This document shows, in pieces, positions 18,820 through 26,507 of a stretch of DNA of 64,000 nt. Below the pieces are notes generated by a model. That model worked only from the letters and a program-made list of their open reading frames with translations. It was not told the DNA's origin and did no database searches. The DNA lies in the NCBI RefSeq assembly GCF_008329645.1, contig NZ_CP043474.1:434001-498000 (forward strand). Direction: 5' to 3'. Origin of the DNA: Mycolicibacterium grossiae. GTDB lineage: Bacteria; Actinomycetota; Actinomycetes; Mycobacteriales; Mycobacteriaceae. Both the position numbers and the translations under genes were made by a program. How positions within the stretch are numbered: the first letter of the stretch is position 1; each line of letters begins with the position of its first letter.

Positions 18820-19652
18820 CCGGCGCCGTCGTCGTCGGCGGTTCCCGCGGCGTCGGCCTGGCGGTCGCAGGACTCCTCGCCCGTCAGGGCTTCGGCGTCG
18901 TGGTCAACGGCCGCGACGCCGGCGCCGTCGACGAGGCGGCCGAACGGGTCGGTGGGATCGGCGTCGCCGGATCCCCCGCCGACCCGGACGTGGCCGACGG
19001 ACTGATCACGCGGTGCGTCGACGAGTTCGGCAGCATCGACGCCCTGGTCAACTGCGCGGGCACCGCGGAGCCCGTCGGCTCGTCGATCCTCACCGTCACC
19101 TCCGGGCAGTTCCGCGACCTGCTCGACGCACACCTGCTGACGACGTTCGAGACCTGTCGCGCGGCGGCGCCGCACATGGTGGCCCAGGGCGGCGGCGCCA
19201 TCGTCAACACCAGCTCCTTCGCCTTCCTGGGCGACTACGGCGGCACCGGCTATCCGGCGGGCAAGGGCGGCGTCAACGGCCTCACCCTGGCGATCGCCGC
19301 GGAGCTGCGCGAGCACGGCGTGCGGGCCAACGTCGTCTGCCCGGGTGCCAAGACGCGGCTGTCGACGGGCGACGAGTACGAGGCGCACATCGCCGACCTG
19401 AACCGCCGTGGCCTGCTGGACGACGTCAGCATGGCCGGTGCTCTGGACGCCGCGCCGCCGGAGTACGCGGCACCGACGTACGCATATCTCGCGAGCCCGC
19501 GCGCCGCCGACGTCACCGGCGCGATCTTCATCGCCGCAGGCAATTTCGTCGGCCGCTTCGACCGGCCGCAGCCGGCGATCCTCGCCTACCGCGGCCACGA
19601 CGGCGAACCGCCGTGGACCCTCGAGGAACTCGACGGGTTCATCCGTCGCTGA
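18816..19652 (+). CDS. Short-chain dehydrogenase/reductase with a probable CTG start
   Basis: A 278-residue SDR: coenzyme motif VVGGSRGVGLA near residue 8, then VNCAG, the catalytic serine in VNTSSFAF and the YPAGK tyrosine-lysine pair. The first ATG/GTG in this frame is GTG 18900, which would delete the coenzyme motif, so translation must start upstream. The only fitting codon is CTG 18816, which overlaps the previous stop as CTGA and follows the ribosome-like GGCGGGGAG. The alternative is a truncated gene. The C-terminus is long and ends in a helix rich in acidic residues. Confidence 0.75.
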   Translation: MTGAVVVGGSRGVGLAVAGLLARQGFGVVVNGRDAGAVDEAAERVGGIGVAGSPADPDVADGLITRCVDEFGSIDALVNCAGTAEPVGSSILTVTSGQFRDLLDAHLLTTFETCRAAAPHMVAQGGGAIVNTSSFAFLGDYGGTGYPAGKGGVNGLTLAIAAELREHGVRANVVCPGAKTRLSTGDEYEAHIADLNRRGLLDDVSMAGALDAAPPEYAAPTYAYLASPRAADVTGAIFIAAGNFVGRFDRPQPAILAYRGHDGEPPWTLEELDGFIRR

Positions 19653-19679
19653 CGTGGGCGGGTCTGGCATGCTCGGGTC

Positions 19680-20084
19680 ATGGCGTCCGTCTTCACGAAG
19701 ATCATCAACGGGGAACTGCCCGGCCGGTTCGTCTACACCGACGACGAGGTGGTCGCCTTCCTCACCATCGCGCCGATCACCCAGGGCCACACGCTCGTCG
19801 TGCCGCGCGCCGAGATCGACGACTGGCAGGACCTCGACCCCGCGGTGTTCGGTCGGGTGATGCAGGTGGCGCAGCTGATCGGCAAGGCCGTCGTCACGGC
19901 GTTCCCCGCCGAGCGGGCCGGCATGATCATCGCGGGCCTCGAGGTGCCCCACCTGCACGTGCACGTCTTCCCCACCAGCGACCTCGCCGACTTCGGCTTC
20001 GCGAACGCGGACCCGAACGCCTCGCAGGAGTCCCTCGACGAGGCTCAGGCCAAGATCACCGAGGCGCTGGCTCGGCTGGGATAG
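19680..20084 (+). CDS. HIT-family nucleotide-binding protein (Rv0759c-like)
   Basis: A 134-residue histidine-triad protein; the triad is HLHVHVF near residue 98, which cleaves or transfers nucleotidyl groups through a histidine nucleophile. The N-terminal [10 protein letters not shown] is typical of the Hint branch. The last 29 bases overlap the 3' end of phoR on the other strand. CATGCT at 19668-19673 is at -12 to -7 of the ATG, so it may be leaderless. Confidence 0.9.
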   Translation: MASVFTKIINGELPGRFVYTDDEVVAFLTIAPITQGHTLVVPRAEIDDWQDLDPAVFGRVMQVAQLIGKAVVTAFPAERAGMIIAGLEVPHLHVHVFPTSDLADFGFANADPNASQESLDEAQAKITEALARLG

Positions 20085-21513
20085 CCGCCGGCACCGCCAC
20101 GTCGGCGATGCGCGGCAGGCACACCCGGAACCGGCAGCCCATGCCGGGCGCCGTCGTCACGCTCACGGTGCCGCCGTGGGCGTACACCAGCGAGTCGACG
20201 ATCGACAAGCCCAGCCCGGTGCCGCCGCTGGCACGGGCGCGCGACGAGTCGGTCCGGTAGAAGCGCTCGAAGACTCGCTGCGCGTCCTCGGCGCTCATGC
20301 CGGGCCCTTCGTCGCAGACCTCGAGCACGGCGTGGTCGTCGTCGGTGCCGACCCGGACCGCGATGCCGGCGGTTTCCGGGGTGTGCTGCAGCGCGTTGGC
20401 GACCAGGTTGCCCAGCACCTGCCGCAGCCGGGCCTCGTCGCCCAGCACCTCGGGCGTACCCGGACCGTCGAAGACGTCCATCGTCACCGATCGCTTGGGC
20501 GCCACCGAGCGGGCGTCGTGCACCGCGTCGCTGGCGAGCGACAGCAGGTCGACGCGCTTGCGCTCCAACGGCCGCTGCGCGTCGAGGCGGGCGAGCAGCA
20601 GCAGATCCTCGACGAGCAGGCCCATCCGCTGGGCCTCGCTCTCGATGCGGTTCATCAGTAGCTCGATGTCGCGGGCGGCGCCCTGCCGGTACAGCTCGGC
20701 GAAGCCGCGGATGGTGGTGAGCGGCGTCCGCAACTCGTGGCTGGCGTCGGTGATGAAGCGGCGCATCCGGTCCTCCGACGTCCGCGCCCTAGCCGCCGAG
20801 GACTCCGAGGACGCCACCGCCCGCTGGATCTGGGCGAGCATGCCGTTGAGCGCCAACGACAGTCGCCCCACCTCGGTCCGGGGGTCGCGCTGCGGGATGC
20901 GTCGGTCCAGCTGACCATCGGCGATCGCGGCGGCCGTCTGCTCGACCTCCACCAGCGGCCGGAGGCTGCGGTGCACCACGGCGTACCCGGCGATGCCGAT
21001 CACCAGCAGCACCGCCGCGCCGAGGCCGACCTGCGACCACGTCAGCGCGCGCACCGTCGACTGCACCTCGGAGAGGTCGATCGCCACGGTCGTCAGCTCG
21101 CCGCGCAGGCCGCGCACCGTCATCGCGCGCCACTCGACACCGGAGTGGTTGATGGACCCAACGGTCACCGGGACCGGTCCGACGTCGTTGCTCTCCGGCA
21201 GCAGCGGTTCGGCCTCGCGGTCGTTGACCGCCATCCAGACTCGTCCGTCGGGATCGATGCCGCGGACGAAGAAGTCCGACGGAGGACGGCCCGGGTTCGG
21301 CCCCTCCAACGGCGTCGCCGGTACCCGCCGCGGCGCCTGCGCCCAGCCGCGCGAGGCGTCCAGCAGCGTCTGGTCGACGCGGTTGATCAGGCTGTGCCGC
21401 ATGATCGAGGTGACGGCGATGCCCGACGCGAGCAGTCCGAGCGCGACCAGGACCAGCGTCGCCGCCACCAGTCCCACCCGCAGGGGGATGCCTCTACCGC
21501 CCAGTGTCGCCAC
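20056..21513 (-). CDS. phoR: Sensor histidine kinase PhoR
   Basis: A 485-residue membrane kinase partner of PhoP. Membrane helices lie at about residues 12-34 and 158-180 with a sensor loop between them, then a HAMP domain (about 180-235), the phospho-acceptor in [10 protein letters not shown] (His259, same number as in M. tuberculosis) and an ATPase domain with N, G1 and G2 boxes ([22 protein letters not shown]). It starts 18 bases after phoP. In mycobacteria the pair controls acid response and envelope lipids. Confidence 0.94.
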   Translation of the reverse strand: MATLGGRGIPLRVGLVAATLVLVALGLLASGIAVTSIMRHSLINRVDQTLLDASRGWAQAPRRVPATPLEGPNPGRPPSDFFVRGIDPDGRVWMAVNDREAEPLLPESNDVGPVPVTVGSINHSGVEWRAMTVRGLRGELTTVAIDLSEVQSTVRALTWSQVGLGAAVLLVIGIAGYAVVHRSLRPLVEVEQTAAAIADGQLDRRIPQRDPRTEVGRLSLALNGMLAQIQRAVASSESSAARARTSEDRMRRFITDASHELRTPLTTIRGFAELYRQGAARDIELLMNRIESEAQRMGLLVEDLLLLARLDAQRPLERKRVDLLSLASDAVHDARSVAPKRSVTMDVFDGPGTPEVLGDEARLRQVLGNLVANALQHTPETAGIAVRVGTDDDHAVLEVCDEGPGMSAEDAQRVFERFYRTDSSRARASGGTGLGLSIVDSLVYAHGGTVSVTTAPGMGCRFRVCLPRIADVAVPAAIPAEPAPR

Positions 21514-21531
21514 TCCCCTAGTCTGGCCCGG

Positions 21532-22251
21532 TCAGCGCGGTTCGCGGAGCACGTAGCCCACTCCGCGCAGGGTGTGCAAGAGGCGCTTCTCGCCGGTGTC
21601 GATCTTGCGCCGCAGGTAGGAGACGTAGGACTCGACGACGTTCACGTCGCCGCCGAAGTCGTACCGCCACACGTGGTCGAGGATCTTCGGCTTCGACAGC
21701 ACGGTCCCGGCGTTGATGATGAAGTAGCGCAGCAGCGTGAACTCCGTCGGCGACAGCGAGACGGGCTCGCCGGCCTTCCACACCTCGTGGGTGTCCTCGT
21801 CGAGTTCGATGTCGGCGAACGAGAGCCGGGCGCTGCGCTGCTCCTCGACGCCCCGGCCCGAGCGACGCAGGATGACGCGCAGCCGGGCCACGACCTCCTC
21901 CAGGCTGAAGGGCTTGGTGACGTAGTCGTCGCCGCCGAGGGTGAGGCCGGCGATCTTGTCCTGCAGCGTGTCGCGCGCGGTGAGGAACAGCGCGGGAGCA
22001 TCGATGCCGTCGGCGCGGAGCCGGCGCAGCACGCCGAAGCCGTCCATGCCGGGCATCATCACGTCGAGGATCACGGCGTCGGGCCGGATCTCGCGGGCCT
22101 TGTCGAGCGCGGCGGGACCACTCGAGGCGGTATGGACCTCGAACCCCTGGAATTTGAGGCTCACCGACAGCAGCTCGACGATGTTGGTCTCGTCGTCGAC
22201 CACCAGGACCCTGGCTTCGGGCACGGACTCGGTATACGCGGGCATCGCCAT
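21532..22251 (-). CDS. phoP: Response regulator PhoP
   Basis: A 239-residue OmpR-class regulator. The receiver domain has the acidic pair VVDDE, the phospho-acceptor Asp63 in ILDVMMPGMDG and the KPFSLEEVV lysine. The C-terminal winged helix (about 145-239) contains the recognition region VESYVSYLRRKIDTG. From about residue 13 it is close to identical to tuberculosis PhoP; only the first residues differ. The start is ATG 22251; the next ATG two codons later is possible. A PhoP box lies about 46 bases upstream of the start. Confidence 0.96.
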   Translation of the reverse strand: MAMPAYTESVPEARVLVVDDETNIVELLSVSLKFQGFEVHTASSGPAALDKAREIRPDAVILDVMMPGMDGFGVLRRLRADGIDAPALFLTARDTLQDKIAGLTLGGDDYVTKPFSLEEVVARLRVILRRSGRGVEEQRSARLSFADIELDEDTHEVWKAGEPVSLSPTEFTLLRYFIINAGTVLSKPKILDHVWRYDFGGDVNVVESYVSYLRRKIDTGEKRLLHTLRGVGYVLREPR

Positions 22252-22296
22252 GCAATCAATGTCCTCCGTATTGGTGGAAAAGGAACTGCACAGCCA

Positions 22297-22313
22297 CTGT
22301 GAGCTTCCTGTGA
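22297..22313. promoter_or_regulatory. PhoP box (direct repeat) between phoP and the divergent gene
   Basis: CTGTGA at 22297-22302 and again at 22308-22313, separated by GCTTC, gives two copies 11 bases apart; on the other strand this is TCACAG-N5-TCACAG. It is the known mycobacterial PhoP-binding pattern. It lies between the divergent starts at 22251 and 22391, so it may serve both phoP autoregulation and the repeat-protein gene. Confidence 0.72.
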
Positions 22314-22377
22314 ATCCTCTCAGGCGATGCTGTTGCCTCGTCGGCCACGCCCTGGCACGACGCTGTGACCGCGGTCA

Positions 22378-22383
22378 TAGACT
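22378..22383 (+). promoter_or_regulatory. -10 element of the decapeptide-repeat gene
   Basis: TAGACT fits TANNNT and ends seven bases before the ATG at 22391, which places the transcription start on or one base before that ATG. This predicts a leaderless or nearly leaderless mRNA. No ribosome site precedes the ATG. Confidence 0.4.
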
Positions 22384-22390
22384 GGCGGTC

Positions 22391-23215
22391 ATGAGCTTCG
22401 GCAAGAGCCTGTTCGACCTGGCCACGGCCCCTGCGCGGATCGGCCTGGCCGTGGCCGACGCCGGGCTCGGCGTCGCGGGCGCGACCATCCACGCCGTCCA
22501 GCGCGGTCTGAGCGACGCGTCGGCGCCGATCGGCGGTACCACGTCGATGGCCAAGGTGCTGGGCCTCGACGACGCGGTCGAGCGCGCCAACCGGCTCGCC
22601 CGACTGATGGACGACGACGCTCCCCTCGGCCGCGCGCTCGCGCCGAACGGCCCGCTGAACCGACTCCTGCGACCCGGCGGCGTCGTCGACCAGGTCACTG
22701 CCGAGGGCGGCCTACTCGACCGGCTGACCGCCGAGAACGGCGCCGTATCCCGCGCGCTGGCCCCCGGCGGCCTGGTCGACCAGATCACCGCCGAGGGCGG
22801 CCTGCTCGACCGGCTGACCACCGACGACGGCGCACTGTCCCGCGTCATCGCCCCGGGCGGGCTGGCCGATCAGCTGCTGGCCAACGACGGCCTCATCGAG
22901 CGGGTGCTGCGCGAGGACGGCGTGGCCGACAAGCTGCTCGCCGAGGGTGGGCTGCTCGACACGCTCACCGCCACCGATGGGCCGTTGCTGAAGCTCGCCG
23001 ACGTCGCCGACACGCTCAACCGCCTGGCGCCGGGGCTCGAGGCGCTGGCCCCGACGATCGACGCGCTTCACGAGGCGGTGATCACGCTGAGTCAGGTGGT
23101 CAACCCGTTGAGCACCATCGCCGACCGCATTCCGTTGCCGGGCCGGCGTGCGGGGCGGCGCGGCGGCACGCCGCGACCCATCGTGTCCCAGCGGGTCATC
23201 GATCACGAGGACTGA
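22391..23215 (+). CDS. Decapeptide-repeat protein of unknown function, divergent from phoP
   Basis: A 274-residue protein that I cannot assign to a family. After an N-terminal part with hydrophobic helices (about 5-35), residues 76-205 are built of about 13 ten-residue units of the form GG-LLDRLTAE (position 1 G/N/D, 2 G, hydrophobics at 3, 4, 7, 8). A hydrophobic stretch (about 205-235) and a basic tail with GRRAGRRGG follow. No signal peptide is clear. It occupies the place and direction that Rv0756c has beside phoP in M. tuberculosis; homology was not checked. A PhoP box lies in its upstream region. Confidence 0.85.
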   Translation: MSFGKSLFDLATAPARIGLAVADAGLGVAGATIHAVQRGLSDASAPIGGTTSMAKVLGLDDAVERANRLARLMDDDAPLGRALAPNGPLNRLLRPGGVVDQVTAEGGLLDRLTAENGAVSRALAPGGLVDQITAEGGLLDRLTTDDGALSRVIAPGGLADQLLANDGLIERVLREDGVADKLLAEGGLLDTLTATDGPLLKLADVADTLNRLAPGLEALAPTIDALHEAVITLSQVVNPLSTIADRIPLPGRRAGRRGGTPRPIVSQRVIDHED

Positions 23216-23253
23216 CGCCGGGGGCGGGGCGACCCGATAGGCTTGCCCCGCAC

Positions 23254-23328
23254 GCCTCCTTAGCTCAGTGGTAGAGCACTCGCCTTGTAAGCGAGCGGTC
23301 GTCAGTTCAATCCTGACAGGGGGCTCCA
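23254..23328 (+). tRNA. tRNA-Thr (anticodon TGT)
   Basis: A full cloverleaf is visible: acceptor GCCTCCT pairs with AGGGGGC (one G-T pair), D-arm around GCTCAGTGGTAGAGC, anticodon stem CTCGC/GCGAG with loop CTTGTAA, T-arm GTCAG-TTCAATC-CTGAC, and an encoded CCA end (23326-23328). The anticodon TGT reads ACA and, by wobble, other Thr codons. It is convergent with sodA. Confidence 0.95.
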
Positions 23329-23340
23329 CCCGGCGGAGCC
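23322..23340. terminator. Possible terminator hairpin between tRNA-Thr and sodA
   Basis: GGCTCC (23322-23327) pairs with GGAGCC (23335-23340) across a seven-base loop. No T-run follows on either strand, and the left arm is part of the tRNA 3' end, so this is only a candidate bidirectional terminator. Confidence 0.3.
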
Positions 23341-23348
23341 GCCCGTCT

Positions 23349-23969
23349 TCAGAAGATCAGGCCCTGCGCCTTGCTGGTGGCCGCGGCGAAGCGGTCCTGC
23401 ACGTCGGCCCAGTTGACCACGTTCCAGAACGCCTTGACGTAGTCGGCCTTCACGTTCTTGTACTGCAGGTAGTACGCGTGCTCCCACATGTCGACCTGCA
23501 GCAGCGGAATGATGCCGAGCGGCACGTTGGCCTGCTGGTCGTAGAGCTGGAAGGTGAGCAGCCGCTGTCCCAGCGTGTCGTAGCCCAGTACCGCCCAACC
23601 GGAGCCCTGCAGGCCGTTGGCCGCCGCGGTGAACTGCGCCTGGAATTTGTCGAACGAGCCGAACTGGTCGTCGATGGCGGCGCCGAGGTCACCGGTCGGC
23701 TTGTCACCGCCGTTGGGCGACAGGTTCTTCCACCAAATGGTGTGATTGACGTGGCCGCCGAGGTGGAAGGCCAGGTTCTTCTCGTTGAGGAAGATCGCGG
23801 CGTGGTCGCCGGTGGCCCTCGCCTCCTCCAGCTTGGCGACGGCGTCGTTGACGCCCTTCACGTACGTCGCGTGGTGCTTGCCGTGGTGAATCTCGTTGAT
23901 CTGTCCCGAGATGTGCGGCTCCAGCGCGCCGTAGTCGTAGTCCAGATCGGGCAGGGTGTACTCGGCCAT
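23349..23969 (-). CDS. sodA: Superoxide dismutase, Fe/Mn family
   Basis: A 206-residue SodA. Metal ligands are the histidine in NEIHHGKHH, the histidine in [10 protein letters not shown], and the aspartate and histidine in [13 protein letters not shown]. It converts superoxide to peroxide and oxygen; in mycobacteria the protein is also exported without a signal peptide. It starts at ATG 23969 with ribosome site GAGAGGAA. A -10 hexamer TAGGCT (complement of 23995-24000) gives a short leader. The adjacent 23970-24220 shows no further gene. Confidence 0.96.
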   Translation of the reverse strand: MAEYTLPDLDYDYGALEPHISGQINEIHHGKHHATYVKGVNDAVAKLEEARATGDHAAIFLNEKNLAFHLGGHVNHTIWWKNLSPNGGDKPTGDLGAAIDDQFGSFDKFQAQFTAAANGLQGSGWAVLGYDTLGQRLLTFQLYDQQANVPLGIIPLLQVDMWEHAYYLQYKNVKADYVKAFWNVVNWADVQDRFAAATSKAQGLIF

Positions 23970-23994
23970 GCGTTCCTCTCTTCGGTCCCATCGC

Positions 23995-24000
23995 AGCCTA
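23995..24000 (-). promoter_or_regulatory. -10 element of sodA
   Basis: The complement reads TAGGCT, a TANNNT hexamer, about 26 bases before the sodA ATG, which predicts RNA starting near 23988 and a leader of about 19 bases that contains the ribosome site. No clear -35 is seen. Confidence 0.4.
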
Positions 24001-24220
24001 TGGCCGCCGGCTTTTATCTGTCCACCTGTTCAGATGTTCAGAGTTTGTGTATCGTCGGCCTCAGCGGACGGTCGTGTGCGGCGTCGATGCAGCACATCAC
24101 GTAGCAGGGTCCCCGATGGGCCGTTGCCATGCCACGGCCGTCCGCATCGAATCACGACGATCCGAAACCCCTGCAGCCCAACGAAAGACGCTCGCTGTCG
24201 ACACGGGCTCGGTCAGACCG

Positions 24221-24703
24221 TCACACGTGCCGAATGTCGCTGGGCGCGTTGCCCGTTCGGCCCAATGCCAGGCCGAGGCCGATCATGCCCACGGCTAGAC
24301 CGAGGTGCAGCCAGTTGTCGGCGGTGTTCACCGGAATGAAGTTCGCCGCGCTGTGGTGGTCGATCACCAGGCCGTAGACGAACAGCAGCGCGTAGACGAT
24401 GCCACCGCCGACCAGGAAGTTGCGAGCGCCGGTGAACGTCCTCGCCAGGGCGAGGCCGAGAACGCCGAACAGCAGGTGCACGACGTTGTGCAGACCCGAG
24501 ACGTTGAACAGTCCGAGCAGCTTCGCCTCGCTGTGGTGCCCGGCGAACGTCAGTGCGTCGTAGTTCGTGGTGATCCCCGGGATGAACCCGAGGATGCCGA
24601 CGAGGAGGAAGACGGCGCCGACGACGATCGAGGCGTACTGCACCGGGGAGCGACCAGCAGTCGGCGCGGCAGACGGTGAACCTTGTGTACCTGGGGTAGC
24701 CAT
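24221..24703 (-). CDS. DUF4383 small membrane protein
   Basis: A 160-residue protein with four predicted membrane helices (about residues 25-45, 68-88, 96-116 and 133-152) and the family segments GLFNVSGLHNVVHLLFGVLGL and NTADNWLHLGL. DUF4383 proteins are widespread in actinobacteria and uncharacterised. The N-terminus is Ser/Pro/Gly-rich and cytosolic. It stands alone, upstream of nothing obvious, and is 42 bases after the small ORF at 24746-24901. Confidence 0.85.
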   Translation of the reverse strand: MATPGTQGSPSAAPTAGRSPVQYASIVVGAVFLLVGILGFIPGITTNYDALTFAGHHSEAKLLGLFNVSGLHNVVHLLFGVLGLALARTFTGARNFLVGGGIVYALLFVYGLVIDHHSAANFIPVNTADNWLHLGLAVGMIGLGLALGRTGNAPSDIRHV

Positions 24704-24745
24704 GGCTGCCAGATAACCGCCCGGAACGACGTCAAACGACGAATG

Positions 24746-24901
24746 TCAGTTCTCGTCGGAGACCTGGTGCCGGCTCTGCTGCAGACCCGGACCCTGGGGA
24801 TCCTCACCCTGGCGGTCCAGTTCGTCCTGGAGTTCGCGCTGTTCCTCGGTCGCCTTGGTCGCGTCCTCGGGTGTGGGCGGCGGGGTCTTCTGCTGTTCCA
24901 T
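24746..24901 (-). CDS. Small soluble protein, 51 aa
   Basis: A short frame from ATG 24901 to TGA 24746. The protein starts MEQQKTPPPTPEDATKATEE and ends RHQVSDEN; it is acidic, highly charged and glutamine-rich, so probably disordered. It lies between two genes on the same strand and its coding bias (G/C in third positions) is that of real genes here. No family is recognised. A ribosome-like GGAG lies a few bases upstream of the ATG. Confidence 0.6.
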   Translation of the reverse strand: MEQQKTPPPTPEDATKATEEQRELQDELDRQGEDPQGPGLQQSRHQVSDEN

Positions 24902-25004
24902 GCCGACCGGGTCTCCGCTGGAGCCTGACGCTAAACGCCACGCACCAGAATCAGAACCCGTATGCGTCCTCGACGCTGACGAACAGCCCGTGGCGGTGGT
25001 GTCG

Positions 25005-25499
25005 TCATGGCGGCGGCGCCGGATCGAGCATCTCGACGTGGTCGCCCGTCCAGTGGAAGCGCACGGGATGGACGGCCGCCGGAGCGCACGCGTTGCACGC
25101 GCCCGCCACCTTGTAATCGAGCACCACCGTGTCGTCGGTCGTGCGCGCCGCGTTCAACGTCGTGAAGCCGCGCGCCACCGACGTCGCGGTACCGAGATAC
25201 TGCCCGCGATGAAACATCAGGGCAGTGATCGGGGAGCTACCCGTTGCACCCTCGACCGTGACGAGGGCCGTCGACAGCGTCGCGCAGCGGTCGAAGTTGC
25301 CTTCGACCGAACTCGGTTGTGCCGTCCACTGCCAGTCGGTGCCCGGATAGGGCGGCACGTTGGCGGCCGCGGCCGAGATCTCCGGTGCTGCGAGGTCCAC
25401 TCCGCAAGCTGGAGCAGCGTTGCCCACCGGGGCGCTCACCACGAGCCCCGCCGTCGTCAACAGCACCGCGGCTGCGGCGCTCGACCATTGCCTCCCCAT
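25005..25499 (-). CDS. LppP/LprE-family exported protein
   Basis: A 164-residue secreted protein. Residues 1-29 are a Sec signal (basic start, alanine-rich core, cleavage after NAA). The mature part shows the LppP/LprE family pattern: GNFDRCATLSTALVTVEGATGSSPITALMFHRGQYLGTAT, then TDDTVVLDY and the end VRFHWTGDHVEMLDPAPP. Unlike the lipoproteins, no lipobox cysteine follows the hydrophobic core, so it is probably free rather than lipid-anchored. Function unknown. Confidence 0.82.
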   Translation of the reverse strand: MGRQWSSAAAAVLLTTAGLVVSAPVGNAAPACGVDLAAPEISAAAANVPPYPGTDWQWTAQPSSVEGNFDRCATLSTALVTVEGATGSSPITALMFHRGQYLGTATSVARGFTTLNAARTTDDTVVLDYKVAGACNACAPAAVHPVRFHWTGDHVEMLDPAPPP

Positions 25500-25655
25500 G
25501 CCCGCCTCCCGACTTACACCACTACCCCACTAGCCGCCGGCCTACCGACCGATCGCGGTTTTCGCCATTCCGGTTGCAGACAACCGGTCAAGGACACACA
25601 CTGACGGTCACCAACGGTCATAGATCCACAGTTCCACCAAGCAGTGAGGTCCCAC

Positions 25656-26423
25656 GTGCTCCCCGTCGCCCGGCACGACGCCATCGTCGACCTGGTCAAC
25701 GGTGCCCATGCCGTCAGCACCGACGAACTGGTCACGCGGCTCGGCGTCTCCGCGGAGACCGTGCGGCGCGACCTCGCGCTGCTCGAGGAGCGCGGCGCGT
25801 TGCGGCGCGTGCACGGCGGCGCCGCCAGCGTGCAGCGACGCGGCACCGGAGAGGAGCCGTCGTTCTCCGAGCGCAGCGCGATCCGCCACGAGGCCAAGGC
25901 GCAGATCGCCCGGCTGGCCGTCGACCTGCTCGCCCCCGGACAGACCGTCATCATCGACATCGGCACCACCGCGGTCGCCGTGGCGCGGGCGATCCCGCCG
26001 ACGTTCCGCGGCACCGTCGTCACGCCATCGCTGCTCGTCGCCATCGAACTCGCCGGCCGTCGGGGCGTCGACGTCCTGGTCTCCGGCGGACGGGTACGCA
26101 GCGGTGACCTGGCCTGCAGCAATGCCCACGCCCGCACGCTGTTCGCGGACGTCTACGCCGACATCGCCTTCATCGGCTCCGGCGGCGTCGACGCCTCCGC
26201 CGGCCTGACCGACTACCACCTGGACGAGGTCGACGTGCGGCGCACGATGATCGCCAACAGCGCCGCGAGCTACGTCCTCGCGGACTCGTCGAAGCTCGGC
26301 CGGATCGGGCCCCACCGGGTATGCCCGCTGACCGCCGTCACCGGACTGATCACCGAGGAGTGCACGTCGCCGGCCGTCGCCGCGGCCGTCCGCGAGGCAG
26401 GGGGTGTGGTCCTGTCAGCGTGA
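25656..26423 (+). CDS. DeoR/GlpR-family regulator of the adjacent catabolic operon
   Basis: A 255-residue DeoR-type repressor. The N-terminal helix-turn-helix is VSTDELVTRLGVSAETVRRDLALLEERG, and the C-terminal sugar-phosphate sensor has DIGTTAVAVAR and the SSKLGRIG end. Such proteins respond to a phosphorylated intermediate of the pathway they control. GTG 25656 (MLPVARHDAIVDLV) fits the family start; GTG 25644 adds four residues. The region upstream has CGGTCA repeats at about 25602 and 25612 (ten bases apart) that may be its operator. Confidence 0.87.
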   Translation: MLPVARHDAIVDLVNGAHAVSTDELVTRLGVSAETVRRDLALLEERGALRRVHGGAASVQRRGTGEEPSFSERSAIRHEAKAQIARLAVDLLAPGQTVIIDIGTTAVAVARAIPPTFRGTVVTPSLLVAIELAGRRGVDVLVSGGRVRSGDLACSNAHARTLFADVYADIAFIGSGGVDASAGLTDYHLDEVDVRRTMIANSAASYVLADSSKLGRIGPHRVCPLTAVTGLITEECTSPAVAAAVREAGGVVLSA

Positions 26424-26507
26424 CGGACCGGACATGGGTGCGGGCGGTGTTGCAGCACCGCCCGCGCGGATCGACACAGTCAACACTCACGTCAGAAAGC
26501 ACGATCC

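Noticed and set aside
24119..24139. Hairpin GGCCGT/ACGGCC between sodA and the DUF4383 gene
   Set aside because: Six-base arms in high-GC sequence with no T-run; too weak to call a terminator.
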